58,557 nt of DNA from Clostridioides difficile (GCF_900243075.1 NZ_OEZH01000102.1:1-58557), one strand, 5' to 3'. Positions 25,400 through 35,444 are shown, numbered from the stretch's first letter. Translations and numbers: made by a program. The notes: generated by a model not told the origin, from the sequence alone.

Positions 25400-26461
25400 A
25401 TGGCTAAGGAAAAAAAGAAAGAAAAAAAAGGTTTTTTTAGTTTTAATAAGATGACAAAGGATATGGGAATAGATTTAGGGACTGCAAATACATTAGTTTA
25501 CATAAAAGGACAAGGTATTGTTGTTAGAGAACCATCAGTTGTCGCAATAAGAGATGACAGTAAGGAAGTATTGGCAGTAGGTGAAGAAGCAAAAAAAATG
25601 ATAGGTAGAACACCAGGAAATATAGTAGCTATAAGACCTATGAAAGATGGAGTAATAGCTGATTTTGATATAACTCAATCAATGATTAGTTATTTCATAC
25701 AAAAAGCAGCTGACAAAAAAGGTGTTGTAAGTCCAAGAATAGCTATATGTGTTCCTTTTGGAGTTACAGAAGTAGAAAAGAGAGCTATAGAAGAAGCTGC
25801 AAGACAAGCTGGAGCTAAAGATGCGTTCCTTATAGAAGAGCCAATGGCAGCGGCTATAGGAGCTGGATTAAAAGTTGAAGAGCCAGAAGGTAATATGGTA
25901 GTTGATATTGGTGGAGGTACTTCAGAAATAGCTGTTATATCTTTAGGAGGAATAGTTACTGCTAAATCTATAAGAATTGGTGGAGACGAGTTTGATGAGT
26001 CTATAGTTGCTTATGTTAAAAAAGAATACAACCTTATGATAGGTGAAAGAACTGCTGAAAATGTTAAGATTAGTATAGGTTCTACATTTAAAGATGATGA
26101 AGAAATAAATATGCAAATAAGAGGTAGAGATTTAATTTCAGGGTTACCTAAAACAATAGAAATATGTTCTACAGAAGTTAGAGAAGCATTAAAAGAACCT
26201 GTAAGTTCAATAGTAGATGCAATAAAATCTACACTAGAAAAAACTCCACCAGAATTAGCATCAGATATAATGGAAAACGGAATAATGCTAACAGGAGGAG
26301 GAGCTTTGCTTAGAGGTCTTGATAAACTTATTACACAAGAGACTGGCATGTCTGTACAAATAGCAGAAACACCTCTTGATTGTGTTGCGCTTGGAACAGG
26401 AAAATCTGTTGAAGACCAAGAAATCTTTGAAAAAGTATTAATGATGAATGCTAAAAATTAG
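25400..26461 (+). CDS. mreB: Rod-shape actin homologue MreB
   Basis: 353 aa. After a Lys-rich leader comes the actin-fold phosphate 1 motif [14 protein letters not shown], then [20 protein letters not shown], the [17 protein letters not shown] phosphate 2 motif, and [17 protein letters not shown]. It polymerises on the inner membrane face and guides sidewall synthesis by the elongasome. The extended basic N-terminus (about 20 residues) may serve as membrane contact. First of the mreBCD genes; SD AGGAAGGAG. Confidence 0.97.
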   Translation: MAKEKKKEKKGFFSFNKMTKDMGIDLGTANTLVYIKGQGIVVREPSVVAIRDDSKEVLAVGEEAKKMIGRTPGNIVAIRPMKDGVIADFDITQSMISYFIQKAADKKGVVSPRIAICVPFGVTEVEKRAIEEAARQAGAKDAFLIEEPMAAAIGAGLKVEEPEGNMVVDIGGGTSEIAVISLGGIVTAKSIRIGGDEFDESIVAYVKKEYNLMIGERTAENVKISIGSTFKDDEEINMQIRGRDLISGLPKTIEICSTEVREALKEPVSSIVDAIKSTLEKTPPELASDIMENGIMLTGGGALLRGLDKLITQETGMSVQIAETPLDCVALGTGKSVEDQEIFEKVLMMNAKN

Positions 26462-26470
26462 AAGTTGGTG

Positions 26471-27364
26471 ATGGCCTTGAGATTTGACAAGAATAAAAAT
26501 GAGAAAAAAAGGATTAATGTTAAAGTGATAGCAACGGGCGTAGTTGCTATCACTTTAATTGGAATTGTAGGTATATCAATTGGTAAATTTTCTAGTGGTA
26601 GTCCAGTAAATTTAGGTGTAGCTTCAGATGCTGTTACAAGCGTAGGCAAAGGAATAAATGATGGATTTTCTTTTGTTAAAAATGGTTTTAAAGATATTTT
26701 AAACTTTAAAGATAATTCTGAAAAGGTGAAAAAGTTAGAAGTAGAAAATGAAAAACTAAAAAAAGAGATGATAGCTTTAAATGCCAAACTAGATAAAACA
26801 GAATCACTAGAAGAGTTAAAAAAGACACTTAACTTTGTACAAGAAGAATATAAAGCGACAAGTATTTCTACAAGTGTTGTTAGTAAAAATGATGGAAACT
26901 GGTATGAGAGTTTTGTCATAGGTGCAGGAAAAAATTCAGGCGTAAAAAAAGAAAGTATAGTTATGAATGGCAGTGGGTTAGTTGGTATAGTTTATGAAGT
27001 TTCCAACAATTATAGCAAAGCAATTTCACTATTGGATTCTAAGGCATCTGTAAGTTTTAAACTAGCAAAGGATGCAAGTGCTAAAGGTACAATTACTCAA
27101 AATACTACTTTAGACAATAAGGATAGTTATAATAGTAAGGGATATTTACAAGGCTATATGTTTGATTCATCATATAATGTAATTCAAGGAGATATCATAA
27201 CAACATCAGGTCTTGGATTCTTCCCAGATGGAATACCAATTGGTGAAGTTGAAAAAGTAGTTGATGATAAAGATAAGTCATTAAAATATGTAGTTGTAAA
27301 ACCTTATGTTGATTTTAAGAATATAAATGACGTTGTAGTCATAGAACCAAGAAATATAGGATAA
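26471..27364 (+). CDS. mreC: Rod-shape protein MreC
   Basis: 297 aa from the ATG at 26471 (in-frame TTG 26465 and GTG 26468 are alternatives). A membrane anchor at residues about 17-38 (VIATGVVAITLIGIVGISIG) is followed by a coiled coil (SEKVKKLEVENEKLKKEMIALNAKLDK). The double beta-barrel domain is recognisable by VVSKNDGNWYESFVIGAGKNSGV and the GDIITTSGLGFFPDGIPIGEV block. It scaffolds MreD, RodA and PBP2 outside the membrane. Only 9 nt from mreB. Confidence 0.95.
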   Translation: MALRFDKNKNEKKRINVKVIATGVVAITLIGIVGISIGKFSSGSPVNLGVASDAVTSVGKGINDGFSFVKNGFKDILNFKDNSEKVKKLEVENEKLKKEMIALNAKLDKTESLEELKKTLNFVQEEYKATSISTSVVSKNDGNWYESFVIGAGKNSGVKKESIVMNGSGLVGIVYEVSNNYSKAISLLDSKASVSFKLAKDASAKGTITQNTTLDNKDSYNSKGYLQGYMFDSSYNVIQGDIITTSGLGFFPDGIPIGEVEKVVDDKDKSLKYVVVKPYVDFKNINDVVVIEPRNIG

Positions 27365-27378
27365 AGGGGATAAAAACA

Positions 27379-27867
27379 ATGAAAAAAGTTTTACTTTGTC
27401 TATTTGGGATTGTGCTTATGACTATAGAAAATAGTATAACAAATTATATAGATATTTTTGGCATAAGCTTTAACTTAGTTCTTATATATGTAACTATAAT
27501 CTCTCTTTATCTAGACGAATTAGAAGGTGGGATTATAGCAGCTATAATAGGGATTATTAAAGACATAACCGTTGGTGGAATTCTTGGTGTAAATGCATTA
27601 GTTTTGTTCATTATTGCGTATGCAATTGGACACATGAGAGATCAGCTATATAAAGGTAGCTATATTATTACTTTCGTTTTAATTTTTATAGGAAGTTTAA
27701 TTGATTCAATTATCAATATAGGTACATCTAGTATAATCTATCAAAGCTATAGCATATCAACACTTTTTGTAAAAGGTCTACTAGTAGCACCAATAGTGAA
27801 TAGTTTAATTGGTTTAGTAATATATCGCTTATCTAAAAAAGCAGTTTTAAAACTTAAAGAAGATTAG
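27379..27867 (+). CDS. mreD: Rod-shape protein MreD
   Basis: 162 aa, five hydrophobic helices and little else, as is usual for MreD. YLDELEGGIIAAIIGIIKDITVGGILG is a recognisable stretch for Gram-positive MreD. It is an integral part of the elongation complex. SD AAAGGGG at 27362-27368; it lies 11 nt before the PBP2 gene. Confidence 0.9.
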   Translation: MKKVLLCLFGIVLMTIENSITNYIDIFGISFNLVLIYVTIISLYLDELEGGIIAAIIGIIKDITVGGILGVNALVLFIIAYAIGHMRDQLYKGSYIITFVLIFIGSLIDSIINIGTSSIIYQSYSISTLFVKGLLVAPIVNSLIGLVIYRLSKKAVLKLKED

Positions 27868-27878
27868 TTGGTGATTTC

Positions 27879-30857
27879 ATGGAAGAAAATAAACAAGTTG
27901 ATAGACTAAAAATAATTAAAATAGTCATGAGCGTGATATTTTTAGCTATTTTAATAAAAATAATCTACATGACTACATTTAAATATGAATATTACAATGA
28001 GTTAGCTGAGAATAAAACATATAAAAAGTTGGCAATAGAAGCTCCAAGAGGAGAAATAAAAGATAGATATGGAAGATTGTTGGCAGGAAATAAAAACTTA
28101 TTTACTGTTCAGGTTTCAGGTAACGATATTAATAAAAAAGATTCAAACAAACATTCAAGAGCAAATGAAATATCATTAAAACTTATAAATTTGCTTGAGA
28201 AAAATGGTGAAGAATATGTAGATGAGTTTCCTATATATGTAGAAAATGGAAAGTACTATTATACATATGACAGAGATATTAGAGAATATAAATCAGAAAA
28301 TGGTATTCCAAGTGATTATAATGCTAAAGAAAGTTTTTATTACTTAGTAGATAAACTTATATCAGCTGGAATATTGTCTCAAGAAGATAAAAGATTGGAT
28401 GCAACAAAATTACAGGCAAAACTAAATGAAAATGGATACTATCCACCTATTTTAGTTAGTAAATGGATGTTCACAGCAGAAAGAGATAAGAGAGATTGGT
28501 TGGCTAGTTATAAGATAAAAGAAACTAAACTAAGTGCCAAAGAAGCGTTTGAAAAAGTAAGAAATAGTGATGCGTTAGAAATTGATAAAAGCTTAAGTGA
28601 TGAAGATGCAAGAAAAATAATGGTTGTAAGGGATTTGATAAAATCAAAAGGATATTCTCAATATAATCCAGTAACTATTGCAAAAGATGTAGGAGAAACT
28701 ACAATTGCCCAAATTGAGGAGCGTGCTATGGACCTTGTAGGTGTTTCGATAGCAGTTGAACCAGTAAGATACTATCCTAATGGGTCACTAGGTTCACATA
28801 TGCTAGGGTATGTAGGAAAAATGCCATCCACTCAAATAGAATCATACCTTCAAAAAGGTTATGAAACTGGAGATATGGTAGGTCTTGCAGGAGTAGAAAA
28901 AAGTAACGAAAGCAGACTAAGAGGAACTGATGGTTATAAAATGGTTAAAGTTGATGCATTGGGTAGAATCAGTAAAGAAATTGAATCTAAAAAGCCTAAA
29001 TCAGGAGATACTGTATACCTTACACTAGATAAAGATTTGCAAGAAGTTTCAGATAATGCATTAAAACAGATAATCGAAGTTGCTTCCAAAGGTGGTACCT
29101 TTAAAAGTAAATTTGGGGACAAGCCAATTAGTGCATATGCAGGAAAAGCACAATCAGCAGCTCTTATAGCTATTGATATTAAAAATGGAGAAGTACTAGC
29201 TTCATCAAGCTATCCTAATTATGACCCAAATAAATTTGCAAAGGGTATTTCTACAGAAGACTATAAAGCACTTCAACCAAAGAATCCAAATGACTTATTA
29301 GCAGGAAGCCCACTTTTAAACTTAGTTACACAAGGGGAATTCCAGCCAGGTTCTTCATTTAAGATGGTAACTTCAATGGCAGCCTTAGAAAATGGATTAA
29401 ATCCAAACTTTACTATAAATGACCCTGGGGTTATCATGTTAGGTAAAAAATCTTTTGGTGACTATGTATGGAACCATGGTAGAGGAAATCATGGTATGAC
29501 AAATTTATACAAAGCAATACAAGAGTCTTGTAATATATATATGGCAACGATTGGTACAGGCAAAACGTGGCCAGATGGAAAAAGCATTGGTATAGATATG
29601 AATGCAAACAAAATACTTGAGTATGCAAAATTATTTGGACTTGATCAAAATACTGGACTTCAAGATGAAGTAGAAGAAAGAGCAGGTAAAGTTCCTAGCA
29701 CAGAGGATAAATTGAAATCAACACAAGCTTTGTTAAAGTCAAACTTAGAAAGAGAAATGGCAAATGATTTTGTTGATATAACTAGAGAAAAAAATCCTAA
29801 AGAATATGAAAAAAGAATCAATGAAATTGTAAGCTGGGCAGCAGAAAAGAAAACTCCTGGTAGGGTAGAAACAATGAATAGACTAAAAAAATTGGATGTT
29901 AAAGAAGATAGAATAGAAGATGTAGCAGATTTAGCAGTATTTAGTTATTTTAACTTTGCAAAATGGAGTACTGCAGATACATTCAACTTAGCTATAGGTC
30001 AAGGTGAGAATGCCTACACACCAGCTCAGATATCAAGATATGTAGCTGCCATAGCAAATGGAGGTAATTTAGTAGAATTATCTGTAGTTGATAGAGCTGT
30101 TTCAAGTGATTATTCATCAGTTAAAATCAATGATCAGAAGAAAGTAGAAAAAATACCTTTTAAAAATCCAGATAACTTAAAAGAATTAACCAAAGGTATG
30201 AAATTGGTTGCAAGACAAGGTACAGCAAAGAGTGCTTTTGCTGATTTCCCAATAGATGTAGCAGCAAAGACTGGTACAGCTGAGAAAAGTGGGAAAATAC
30301 CTACAGATAATGAATATGAATATTTAAAGAGTCATATGTCATCTTATAATGTTAACCTAGATGATGCGATTAAACTAGCTAATAATATGAAAGTAGAAAA
30401 AGAAAAAGAACTTTCTTTAGCTAAAGAAAAGGAAATAAAAAAGAAATTAGAGAATAAAGATTTAAAAGACGAAGAAAGAAAGAAATTAGAGGAAGAATTA
30501 GAAGATGGAGTAAAAGTTAGATTAGAGGATACTGATAAAGTAAATTCTTCATATCTAAGAAAAGCTATAAAAGAATTAAATCCAAAAATAACAGATGACC
30601 AAATAGATAAATTTAAACAAGATTATGGTTCTTTTACATGGACTGTTGCTTTTGCTCCAGCAGATGACCCAGAAATAGCTGTTGTATGCGTAATTCCTCA
30701 AGGTGATTCAAGTGTATTCTCACTTTTACCAACTAGAGAAGTTATTGGAACTTATATGGGATTAGAGCCAACTAATAGTAAAAATGACAACAAGACGAAT
30801 GATGTTAACAATTCTTCTGACGAAAATATAAATTTCGAGTCACAAATTAATAGATAG
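27879..30857 (+). CDS. mrdA: Class B penicillin-binding protein (PBP2-type transpeptidase)
   Basis: 992 aa, well above the 600-700 aa usual for PBP2. One membrane helix (residues 14-34) precedes the dimerisation domain (APRGEIKDRYGRLLAGN). The transpeptidase motifs are SSFK (in FQPGSSFKM), SCN (in QESCNIYMAT) and KTG (in AAKTGTAEKS). Two inserts explain the length: one between SCN and the next conserved block (about 600-690), and one after KTG (about 815-905), rich in Lys and Glu and probably a coiled coil. It crosslinks sidewall peptidoglycan with RodA. Between mreD and minC, consistent with the elongasome cluster. Confidence 0.93.
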   Translation: MEENKQVDRLKIIKIVMSVIFLAILIKIIYMTTFKYEYYNELAENKTYKKLAIEAPRGEIKDRYGRLLAGNKNLFTVQVSGNDINKKDSNKHSRANEISLKLINLLEKNGEEYVDEFPIYVENGKYYYTYDRDIREYKSENGIPSDYNAKESFYYLVDKLISAGILSQEDKRLDATKLQAKLNENGYYPPILVSKWMFTAERDKRDWLASYKIKETKLSAKEAFEKVRNSDALEIDKSLSDEDARKIMVVRDLIKSKGYSQYNPVTIAKDVGETTIAQIEERAMDLVGVSIAVEPVRYYPNGSLGSHMLGYVGKMPSTQIESYLQKGYETGDMVGLAGVEKSNESRLRGTDGYKMVKVDALGRISKEIESKKPKSGDTVYLTLDKDLQEVSDNALKQIIEVASKGGTFKSKFGDKPISAYAGKAQSAALIAIDIKNGEVLASSSYPNYDPNKFAKGISTEDYKALQPKNPNDLLAGSPLLNLVTQGEFQPGSSFKMVTSMAALENGLNPNFTINDPGVIMLGKKSFGDYVWNHGRGNHGMTNLYKAIQESCNIYMATIGTGKTWPDGKSIGIDMNANKILEYAKLFGLDQNTGLQDEVEERAGKVPSTEDKLKSTQALLKSNLEREMANDFVDITREKNPKEYEKRINEIVSWAAEKKTPGRVETMNRLKKLDVKEDRIEDVADLAVFSYFNFAKWSTADTFNLAIGQGENAYTPAQISRYVAAIANGGNLVELSVVDRAVSSDYSSVKINDQKKVEKIPFKNPDNLKELTKGMKLVARQGTAKSAFADFPIDVAAKTGTAEKSGKIPTDNEYEYLKSHMSSYNVNLDDAIKLANNMKVEKEKELSLAKEKEIKKKLENKDLKDEERKKLEEELEDGVKVRLEDTDKVNSSYLRKAIKELNPKITDDQIDKFKQDYGSFTWTVAFAPADDPEIAVVCVIPQGDSSVFSLLPTREVIGTYMGLEPTNSKNDNKTNDVNNSSDENINFESQINR

Positions 30858-30954
30858 CTCAATCTATGTATAAACTTTAGCTTTATATAGAAAAAATAAA
30901 AGGGTTTAAAGCGTATTTGAAGAATATAAATGATATATCACTCTGGAGGTTGTT

Positions 30955-31638
30955 ATGTCTTTAAGAGAAATTTGTAGTCAAGAACTAGTAGAGTTCAAGG
31001 GTAATAAAAGAGGGATAATAGTAAATATAAAAAGAGAAGCTCCATTTGAGGAAATACAGGAAAAAATAATAAACAAATTGGAAGCGTATGTTGGCTTTTT
31101 TAATGGGGCTAAAATTAGTAAAATTAATAGTGATTGTTTAACTGACATGGAGATTCTAGAACTAAAAGAAGGAATTACTTCTAGATTCGATGTGGAATTT
31201 GTTGAAGATCAAAAAGTTGAAGAAAATAGTAATTTTCCAACAAAATATGTCAATACCCTAAGATCTGGTGAAAATATTGAATTTGAAGGCGATGTGGTTA
31301 TATTGAATGATATGAAACCTGGCTCAAAAATCCTTTCAAAATCAAACACAGTTGTTATGGGAGATATAAATGCTGGCGCTAAGGTTGTAGCAGGAGGCAA
31401 TGTTTTTGTAATGGGTAAAATAGAAGGTTTTGTACATGCAGGTGCAGAAGGTAATGAATTTGCATATGTTGTTGCTGGAAATCTTAATCCTAAAATATTA
31501 CAAATAGCAGATAATATTGCAGAAGCACCAGATGATGAAGAAAATTATGAAATTGAATCAGAAATTAGCCCAGAAATAGCCTTTGTGAGTAATGGAAGAA
31601 TTGTAATAGAAAGCTATTTGTCAAAGTTAGACAAATAG
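30955..31638 (+). CDS. minC: Septum site-determining protein MinC
   Basis: 227 aa. The N-terminal half is the FtsZ-inhibiting domain; the C-terminal beta-helix is clear from VVILNDMKPGSKILSKSNTVVMGDINAGAKV and GNVFVMGKIEGFVHAGAEGNE. MinC blocks Z-ring assembly away from midcell. SD TGGAGG at 30942-30947. The tail from about 185 is acidic and slightly longer than typical. Confidence 0.95.
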   Translation: MSLREICSQELVEFKGNKRGIIVNIKREAPFEEIQEKIINKLEAYVGFFNGAKISKINSDCLTDMEILELKEGITSRFDVEFVEDQKVEENSNFPTKYVNTLRSGENIEFEGDVVILNDMKPGSKILSKSNTVVMGDINAGAKVVAGGNVFVMGKIEGFVHAGAEGNEFAYVVAGNLNPKILQIADNIAEAPDDEENYEIESEISPEIAFVSNGRIVIESYLSKLDK

Positions 31639-31661
31639 AAAGAAAAATAGGGGGTAGTATT

Positions 31662-32459
31662 ATGAGCGAAGTTATAGTTATAACATCTGGTAAAGGTGGG
31701 GTTGGAAAAACTACTACCGCAGCAAACTTAGGAACTGCGCTAAGCCTAGAAAATAAAAAAACAGTAGTTGTAGATGCAGATATTGGACTTAGAAACTTAG
31801 ATGTAGTAATGGGTCTTGAAAATCGAATAGTTTATGACATAGTAGATGTAGTTGAAGGAACTTGTAGGCTTAAGCAAGCTCTAATAAAAGACAAAAGATT
31901 TGATAATCTATATTTATTACCAGCAGCACAAACTAGAGACAAAAATGCTGTATCAGTTGAGCAAATGATTGACTTGTGTGAGAAACTAAAAGAATCTTTT
32001 GAGTATATAATAATAGACTGCCCAGCAGGTATTGAGCAAGGATTTAAAAATGCAATAGCTGGAGCAGATAGAGCCATTGTGGTTACAAATCCAGAAATAT
32101 CAGCTGTAAGAGATGCTGATAGAATAATAGGTTTATTAGAAGCAAATGAAATAAAAGAGATAAGATTAGTTATAAATAGAATTAGAAATGATATGGTTAA
32201 GCGTGGAGACATGATGGACAAACAAGATATAATAGAAATATTAGCAATAGATTTATTAGGTCTTGTTCCTGATGATGAAAGTATAATTATATCAACAAAT
32301 AAAGGTGAGCCAGCCATACTTGATTCTAAGTCACTTGCTGGTCAAGCATACAAAAATATCGCAAAAAGGATACTAAATGAAGAAGTTCCTCTACTTGATC
32401 TTGAAGTTGAAGATGGATTCTTTGGTAGACTTAAAAAAATGTTTAGCATGGCTAAGTAG
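31662..32459 (+). CDS. minD: Septum site-determining ATPase MinD
   Basis: 265 aa. The deviant Walker A is SGKGGVGKTT at residues 8-17; DADIGLRNLDVVMGLENR and IIDCPAGIEQGF follow. The C-terminal FFGRLKKMF is the amphipathic membrane-targeting helix. It recruits MinC to the membrane in its ATP-bound dimer form and is displaced by MinE. SD GGGGG; minE follows after 17 nt. Confidence 0.97.
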   Translation: MSEVIVITSGKGGVGKTTTAANLGTALSLENKKTVVVDADIGLRNLDVVMGLENRIVYDIVDVVEGTCRLKQALIKDKRFDNLYLLPAAQTRDKNAVSVEQMIDLCEKLKESFEYIIIDCPAGIEQGFKNAIAGADRAIVVTNPEISAVRDADRIIGLLEANEIKEIRLVINRIRNDMVKRGDMMDKQDIIEILAIDLLGLVPDDESIIISTNKGEPAILDSKSLAGQAYKNIAKRILNEEVPLLDLEVEDGFFGRLKKMFSMAK

Positions 32460-32476
32460 CAAAGGAGGATACATCT

Positions 32477-32761
32477 GTGTTAGATTTATTTAGAGTTTTT
32501 TCTAACGAAGCTAAAACTAGTAAATCTGTTGCTAAAGAGAGGTTAAAACTAGTTTTAGTTCATGATAGAGTAGATTGTTCACCACAACTTTTAGAGATGA
32601 TAAAAACAGACATTTTAAAAGTAATAGCTAATTACGCAGAAATAGAAGAAGATGGGCTTGAAATAAAAATGTCTAAATGCAGAGGTGAGCATGATGACAA
32701 ACCTGTATCTGCATTAGTTGCTAATATACCATTAAAGAATATTAAAGATAGATGTATGTAA
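32477..32761 (+). CDS. minE: Cell division topological factor MinE
   Basis: 94 aa from a GTG with AAAGGAGG upstream. The MinD-interacting region VAKERLKLVLVHDR is at residues about 18-31, and the dimerisation domain begins with VIANYAEI. MinE presence with minCD means an oscillating system rather than the MinJ/DivIVA-only type. The following hairpin ends the Min transcript. Confidence 0.96.
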   Translation: MLDLFRVFSNEAKTSKSVAKERLKLVLVHDRVDCSPQLLEMIKTDILKVIANYAEIEEDGLEIKMSKCRGEHDDKPVSALVANIPLKNIKDRCM

Positions 32762-32770
32762 TTAGTGCTT

Positions 32771-32810
32771 AAAAGGGGGATATCCTTATTGGTATATGCC
32801 CCTTTTATTT
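32771..32810 (+). terminator. Terminator after minE
   Basis: AAAAGGGG pairs with CCCCTTTT, followed by ATTT; the long inner sequence GATATCC...GGTATAT also pairs partly. Confidence 0.75.
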
Positions 32811-32845
32811 AATTATATGTTTAAAGATAGAAAGACGGTGATTCT

Positions 32846-33976
32846 TTGAAAAAAATCAATATTAATTATAAGTCGACAATTAAGTTGATAAAACAGTTAG
32901 ACTGGAAACTTATAGTTACAGTATTAGCTATCTTTATTTTTGGGCTTGTTATACTTAGTAGTGCAACACATGCTAATTCTACAGGTTCATATGAGCAGTT
33001 ACTTAAGCAAGGATTAGCTTTTGTGCTTGGAATAGGAATGATTGTAGTCATACTATTTTTTGACTATAATCTTCTAGGAAGGTACTATAAAGCTCTTTAT
33101 ATAATAAGCTTTGTTTTATTAGCTCTTGTTTTATTACCTGGAATTGGTGTAGAAAGAGCTGGAGCAAGGTCTTGGTTAAATTTAGGTCCACTTGATTTGC
33201 AAACATCTGAAATAGTTAAACTAACATTTATACTTAGTTATGCAAAGATACTTGAATCTAAAAAGGATAAATTAAATACTTTAAAGGAAGTTATACCTGT
33301 TGTAGTTTATTCACTTCCATTCATAGGATTATTACTTGCACAACCAGATTTAGGGACAGGAATTGTCTTTTGTTGTATGGTATTTGCAATGTTGTTTACA
33401 GCAGGTCTTAGTTCAAAGCTGATAAAGAGAGGTATAATCATACTGTTAGTATCAATGCCACTGATGTATTTAATGATGGCAGACCATCAGAAGATAAGAA
33501 TAGAAGCCTTTTTAAATCCAGAAGATGTAACCTTGAAAGGAAACTATCAAGTTATGCAATCTCTGATTGCGATAGGTTCTGGAGGTATGACAGGTAAGGG
33601 GTTATATAATGGAAGTCAAAATCAAGAAGACTTTTTACCTGTGCAAGATAGTGACTTTATATTTGCTGTTGTAGGTGAAGAACTTGGTGTAATAGGAATG
33701 GCAGTAATGATAATTCTATTTATGATATTCCTATTAAGGCTTTTAGTAATTGCAAGAGATGCAAAAGATTTTTATGGAACCCTCATCGTGGTTGGCGTTA
33801 TGGGAATGTTTGGTTACCAGATAATCCAAAACATAGGTATGACTGTTGCGCTAATACCAGTAACTGGAGTAACATTACCTTTTGTAAGTTATGGAGGTAG
33901 TTCGTTACTGACATCTTTAGCGAACTTAGGATTAGTACTAAATGTATGTATGAGAAGAAAGAAAATAAATTTCTAA
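32846..33976 (+). CDS. rodA: RodA/FtsW/SpoVE-family peptidoglycan polymerase
   Basis: 376 aa from a TTG at 32846. Ten hydrophobic helices are seen, with SEDS signatures ARSWLNLGPLDLQTSEIVKL, LLAQPDLGTGIVF and PVTGVTLPFVSYGGSSLL. It polymerises glycan strands from lipid II together with the class B PBP encoded just upstream, which is why RodA rather than FtsW is chosen. mgsA follows after 40 nt. Confidence 0.93.
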   Translation: MKKININYKSTIKLIKQLDWKLIVTVLAIFIFGLVILSSATHANSTGSYEQLLKQGLAFVLGIGMIVVILFFDYNLLGRYYKALYIISFVLLALVLLPGIGVERAGARSWLNLGPLDLQTSEIVKLTFILSYAKILESKKDKLNTLKEVIPVVVYSLPFIGLLLAQPDLGTGIVFCCMVFAMLFTAGLSSKLIKRGIIILLVSMPLMYLMMADHQKIRIEAFLNPEDVTLKGNYQVMQSLIAIGSGGMTGKGLYNGSQNQEDFLPVQDSDFIFAVVGEELGVIGMAVMIILFMIFLLRLLVIARDAKDFYGTLIVVGVMGMFGYQIIQNIGMTVALIPVTGVTLPFVSYGGSSLLTSLANLGLVLNVCMRRKKINF

Positions 33977-34016
33977 ATTTAAATACTTCTAAACATAAAT
34001 TGAGGAGATTAGATAT

Positions 34017-34430
34017 ATGAATATAGCATTAGTAGCACATGACCAAATGAAAAATACTATGGTCGGATTCTGTATAGGTTATGAATCAATTTTAAAAAAG
34101 TATGGACTATATGCAACTGGAACTACAGGAAAAAGAATAATGGATGAAACTGAATTAAGTATAAATAGATTGGCATCTGGTCCTTTAGGTGGAGACCAAC
34201 AAATAGGTTCTTTAATAGTAACACAAGAGATAGATTTAGTTATTTTTTTAAGAGATCCATTGAAGTCTCAGGCTCATGAAACAGATATACAAGCATTGAT
34301 AAGACTTTGTGATGTTTATCATGTTCCAATAGCTACAAATCTAGCTTCAGCAGAAATATTTATAAAAGCTCTTGATAGGGGAGAACTATCATGGAGAGAA
34401 GTTAGAAAAAGTAAAAGTCAACGAGTTTAA
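34017..34430 (+). CDS. mgsA: Methylglyoxal synthase
   Basis: 137 aa. It converts dihydroxyacetone phosphate to methylglyoxal and phosphate. ALVAHDQMK, the catalytic GPLGGDQQIGS (Asp), FLRDPLKSQAHETD and the ending LDRGELSWRE-type tail match the family. The position next to rodA is conserved in clostridia. SD TGAGGAG. Followed by a terminator and then the accessory island. Confidence 0.96.
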   Translation: MNIALVAHDQMKNTMVGFCIGYESILKKYGLYATGTTGKRIMDETELSINRLASGPLGGDQQIGSLIVTQEIDLVIFLRDPLKSQAHETDIQALIRLCDVYHVPIATNLASAEIFIKALDRGELSWREVRKSKSQRV

Positions 34431-34455
34431 AAAAGTAAATAGTATACAAAAATTA

Positions 34456-34496
34456 GGAGATGTATCAAAATAAAAATTTGAATCATCTCCTTTTTA
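34456..34496 (+). terminator. Terminator after mgsA
   Basis: GGAGATG pairs with CATCTCC (34484-34490), followed by five T. It marks the left limit of the ancestral core sequence. Confidence 0.8.
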
Positions 34497-34981
34497 TATA
34501 AAAATAGAAATGATATTTCTAGAAATTAATAATCTATCTTATCATTATTTAGAAAAAAAGTACTATATATCACTGATTTTTCTCATTTGATATATATATA
34601 CATATAGTCCAATACAAGTATAACAGATTATCTGTTTCTTTATATTATTATAGATATAATCGTGCTTCCTAATATAACTATACTTTCCAAAAAATGTATT
34701 GAATATACAAATTATAATCTGTACAATATTGTTAGGTGAGAATATATAAAATGTATACAATTTTGATTTTAAATGTATCATTGACAATTCCCCTCAATCT
34801 CGCCATTACTATAATTGGAGAATTTAACACACTTGTTGCAGGTTAAGGATTTTGAATATAGTAATCATTATGATTTTATTATGATAACAGCAAAAATGCA
34901 GATTTGTGAGTTATATTGTATACGAATTATATAGAAAATATCGACCAGATTTTCCAAGAAATCTAAATATTCTATGACCAC
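34497..34981. other. Gene-poor AT-rich stretch at the island's left side
   Basis: About 485 nt between the mgsA terminator and the 147-aa ORF. I see no convincing gene: a 74-codon minus-strand frame (34563-34787) has no Shine-Dalgarno and a low-complexity product. Short TA repeats (around 34590-34605) are the only structure. It is probably decayed sequence of an earlier insertion. Confidence 0.5.
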
Positions 34982-35425
34982 ATGAATTGCCATGCAGACA
35001 TGTTGATAATCCACCTTCTAGCAAATCAAGAAGGGGTAATACTTAATGAAGTTTATGGAAATAATATAAAGCCACCAAGTAAAATGTATGAGAGGGTTCC
35101 ATGTAGTTTAAACGACTCATCAATAAATACAATTAAGTTTACAAGCAAAAATTCAACTTTAGACCCATCAAAGCATACAATTTCTGTAATAGGGTTTATG
35201 AATACACCATATGGTATGGTTGCATTAGCTCCAGATGGTGAACCTGTTAGTTATCCTTTTGAATATGATAAGCCATTTTCTTTAGATTTTACTGGTAAGA
35301 ACCTTTCTGCAGCAGAATTATCAAAAAAGTGTAAAGAAAATAATGTAATTATTAAAGTAGAAGTTGGTGAAACAACATCCAATTCTGGAATAGGGCAAGT
35401 AGGATATGCTAGATACGTGAATTAA
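34982..35425 (+). CDS. Orphan ORF, 147 aa, probably a truncated gene
   Basis: I do not recognise a family. The first ATG has no Shine-Dalgarno and a TAA lies 18 nt upstream in frame, yet the product is not low complexity (KPPSKMYERVPCSLNDSS, ISVIGFMNTPYGMVALAPDG, YPFEYDKPFSLDFTGKNLS), so it is likely the 3' part of a once longer gene, with two beta-rich segments. It ends 5 nt before a perfect palindrome (35431-35444) at the edge of the Tn554-like element. Cargo of an earlier mobile element or a host gene cut by insertion are both possible. Confidence 0.45.
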   Translation: MNCHADMLIIHLLANQEGVILNEVYGNNIKPPSKMYERVPCSLNDSSINTIKFTSKNSTLDPSKHTISVIGFMNTPYGMVALAPDGEPVSYPFEYDKPFSLDFTGKNLSAAELSKKCKENNVIIKVEVGETTSNSGIGQVGYARYVN

Positions 35426-35430
35426 TACAA

Positions 35431-35444
35431 GTATACTAGTATAC
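35431..35444. repeat. 14-bp palindrome GTATACTAGTATAC
   Basis: Perfect palindrome at the left edge of the Tn554-like element. A related GTATACTA occurs at 41040-41047 near the right edge. It could be part of the recombinase crossover region. Confidence 0.45.

Noticed and set aside
34563-34787. 74-aa minus-strand frame left of the island
   Set aside because: Ile/Tyr-rich product typical of AT-rich non-coding DNA, no SD.
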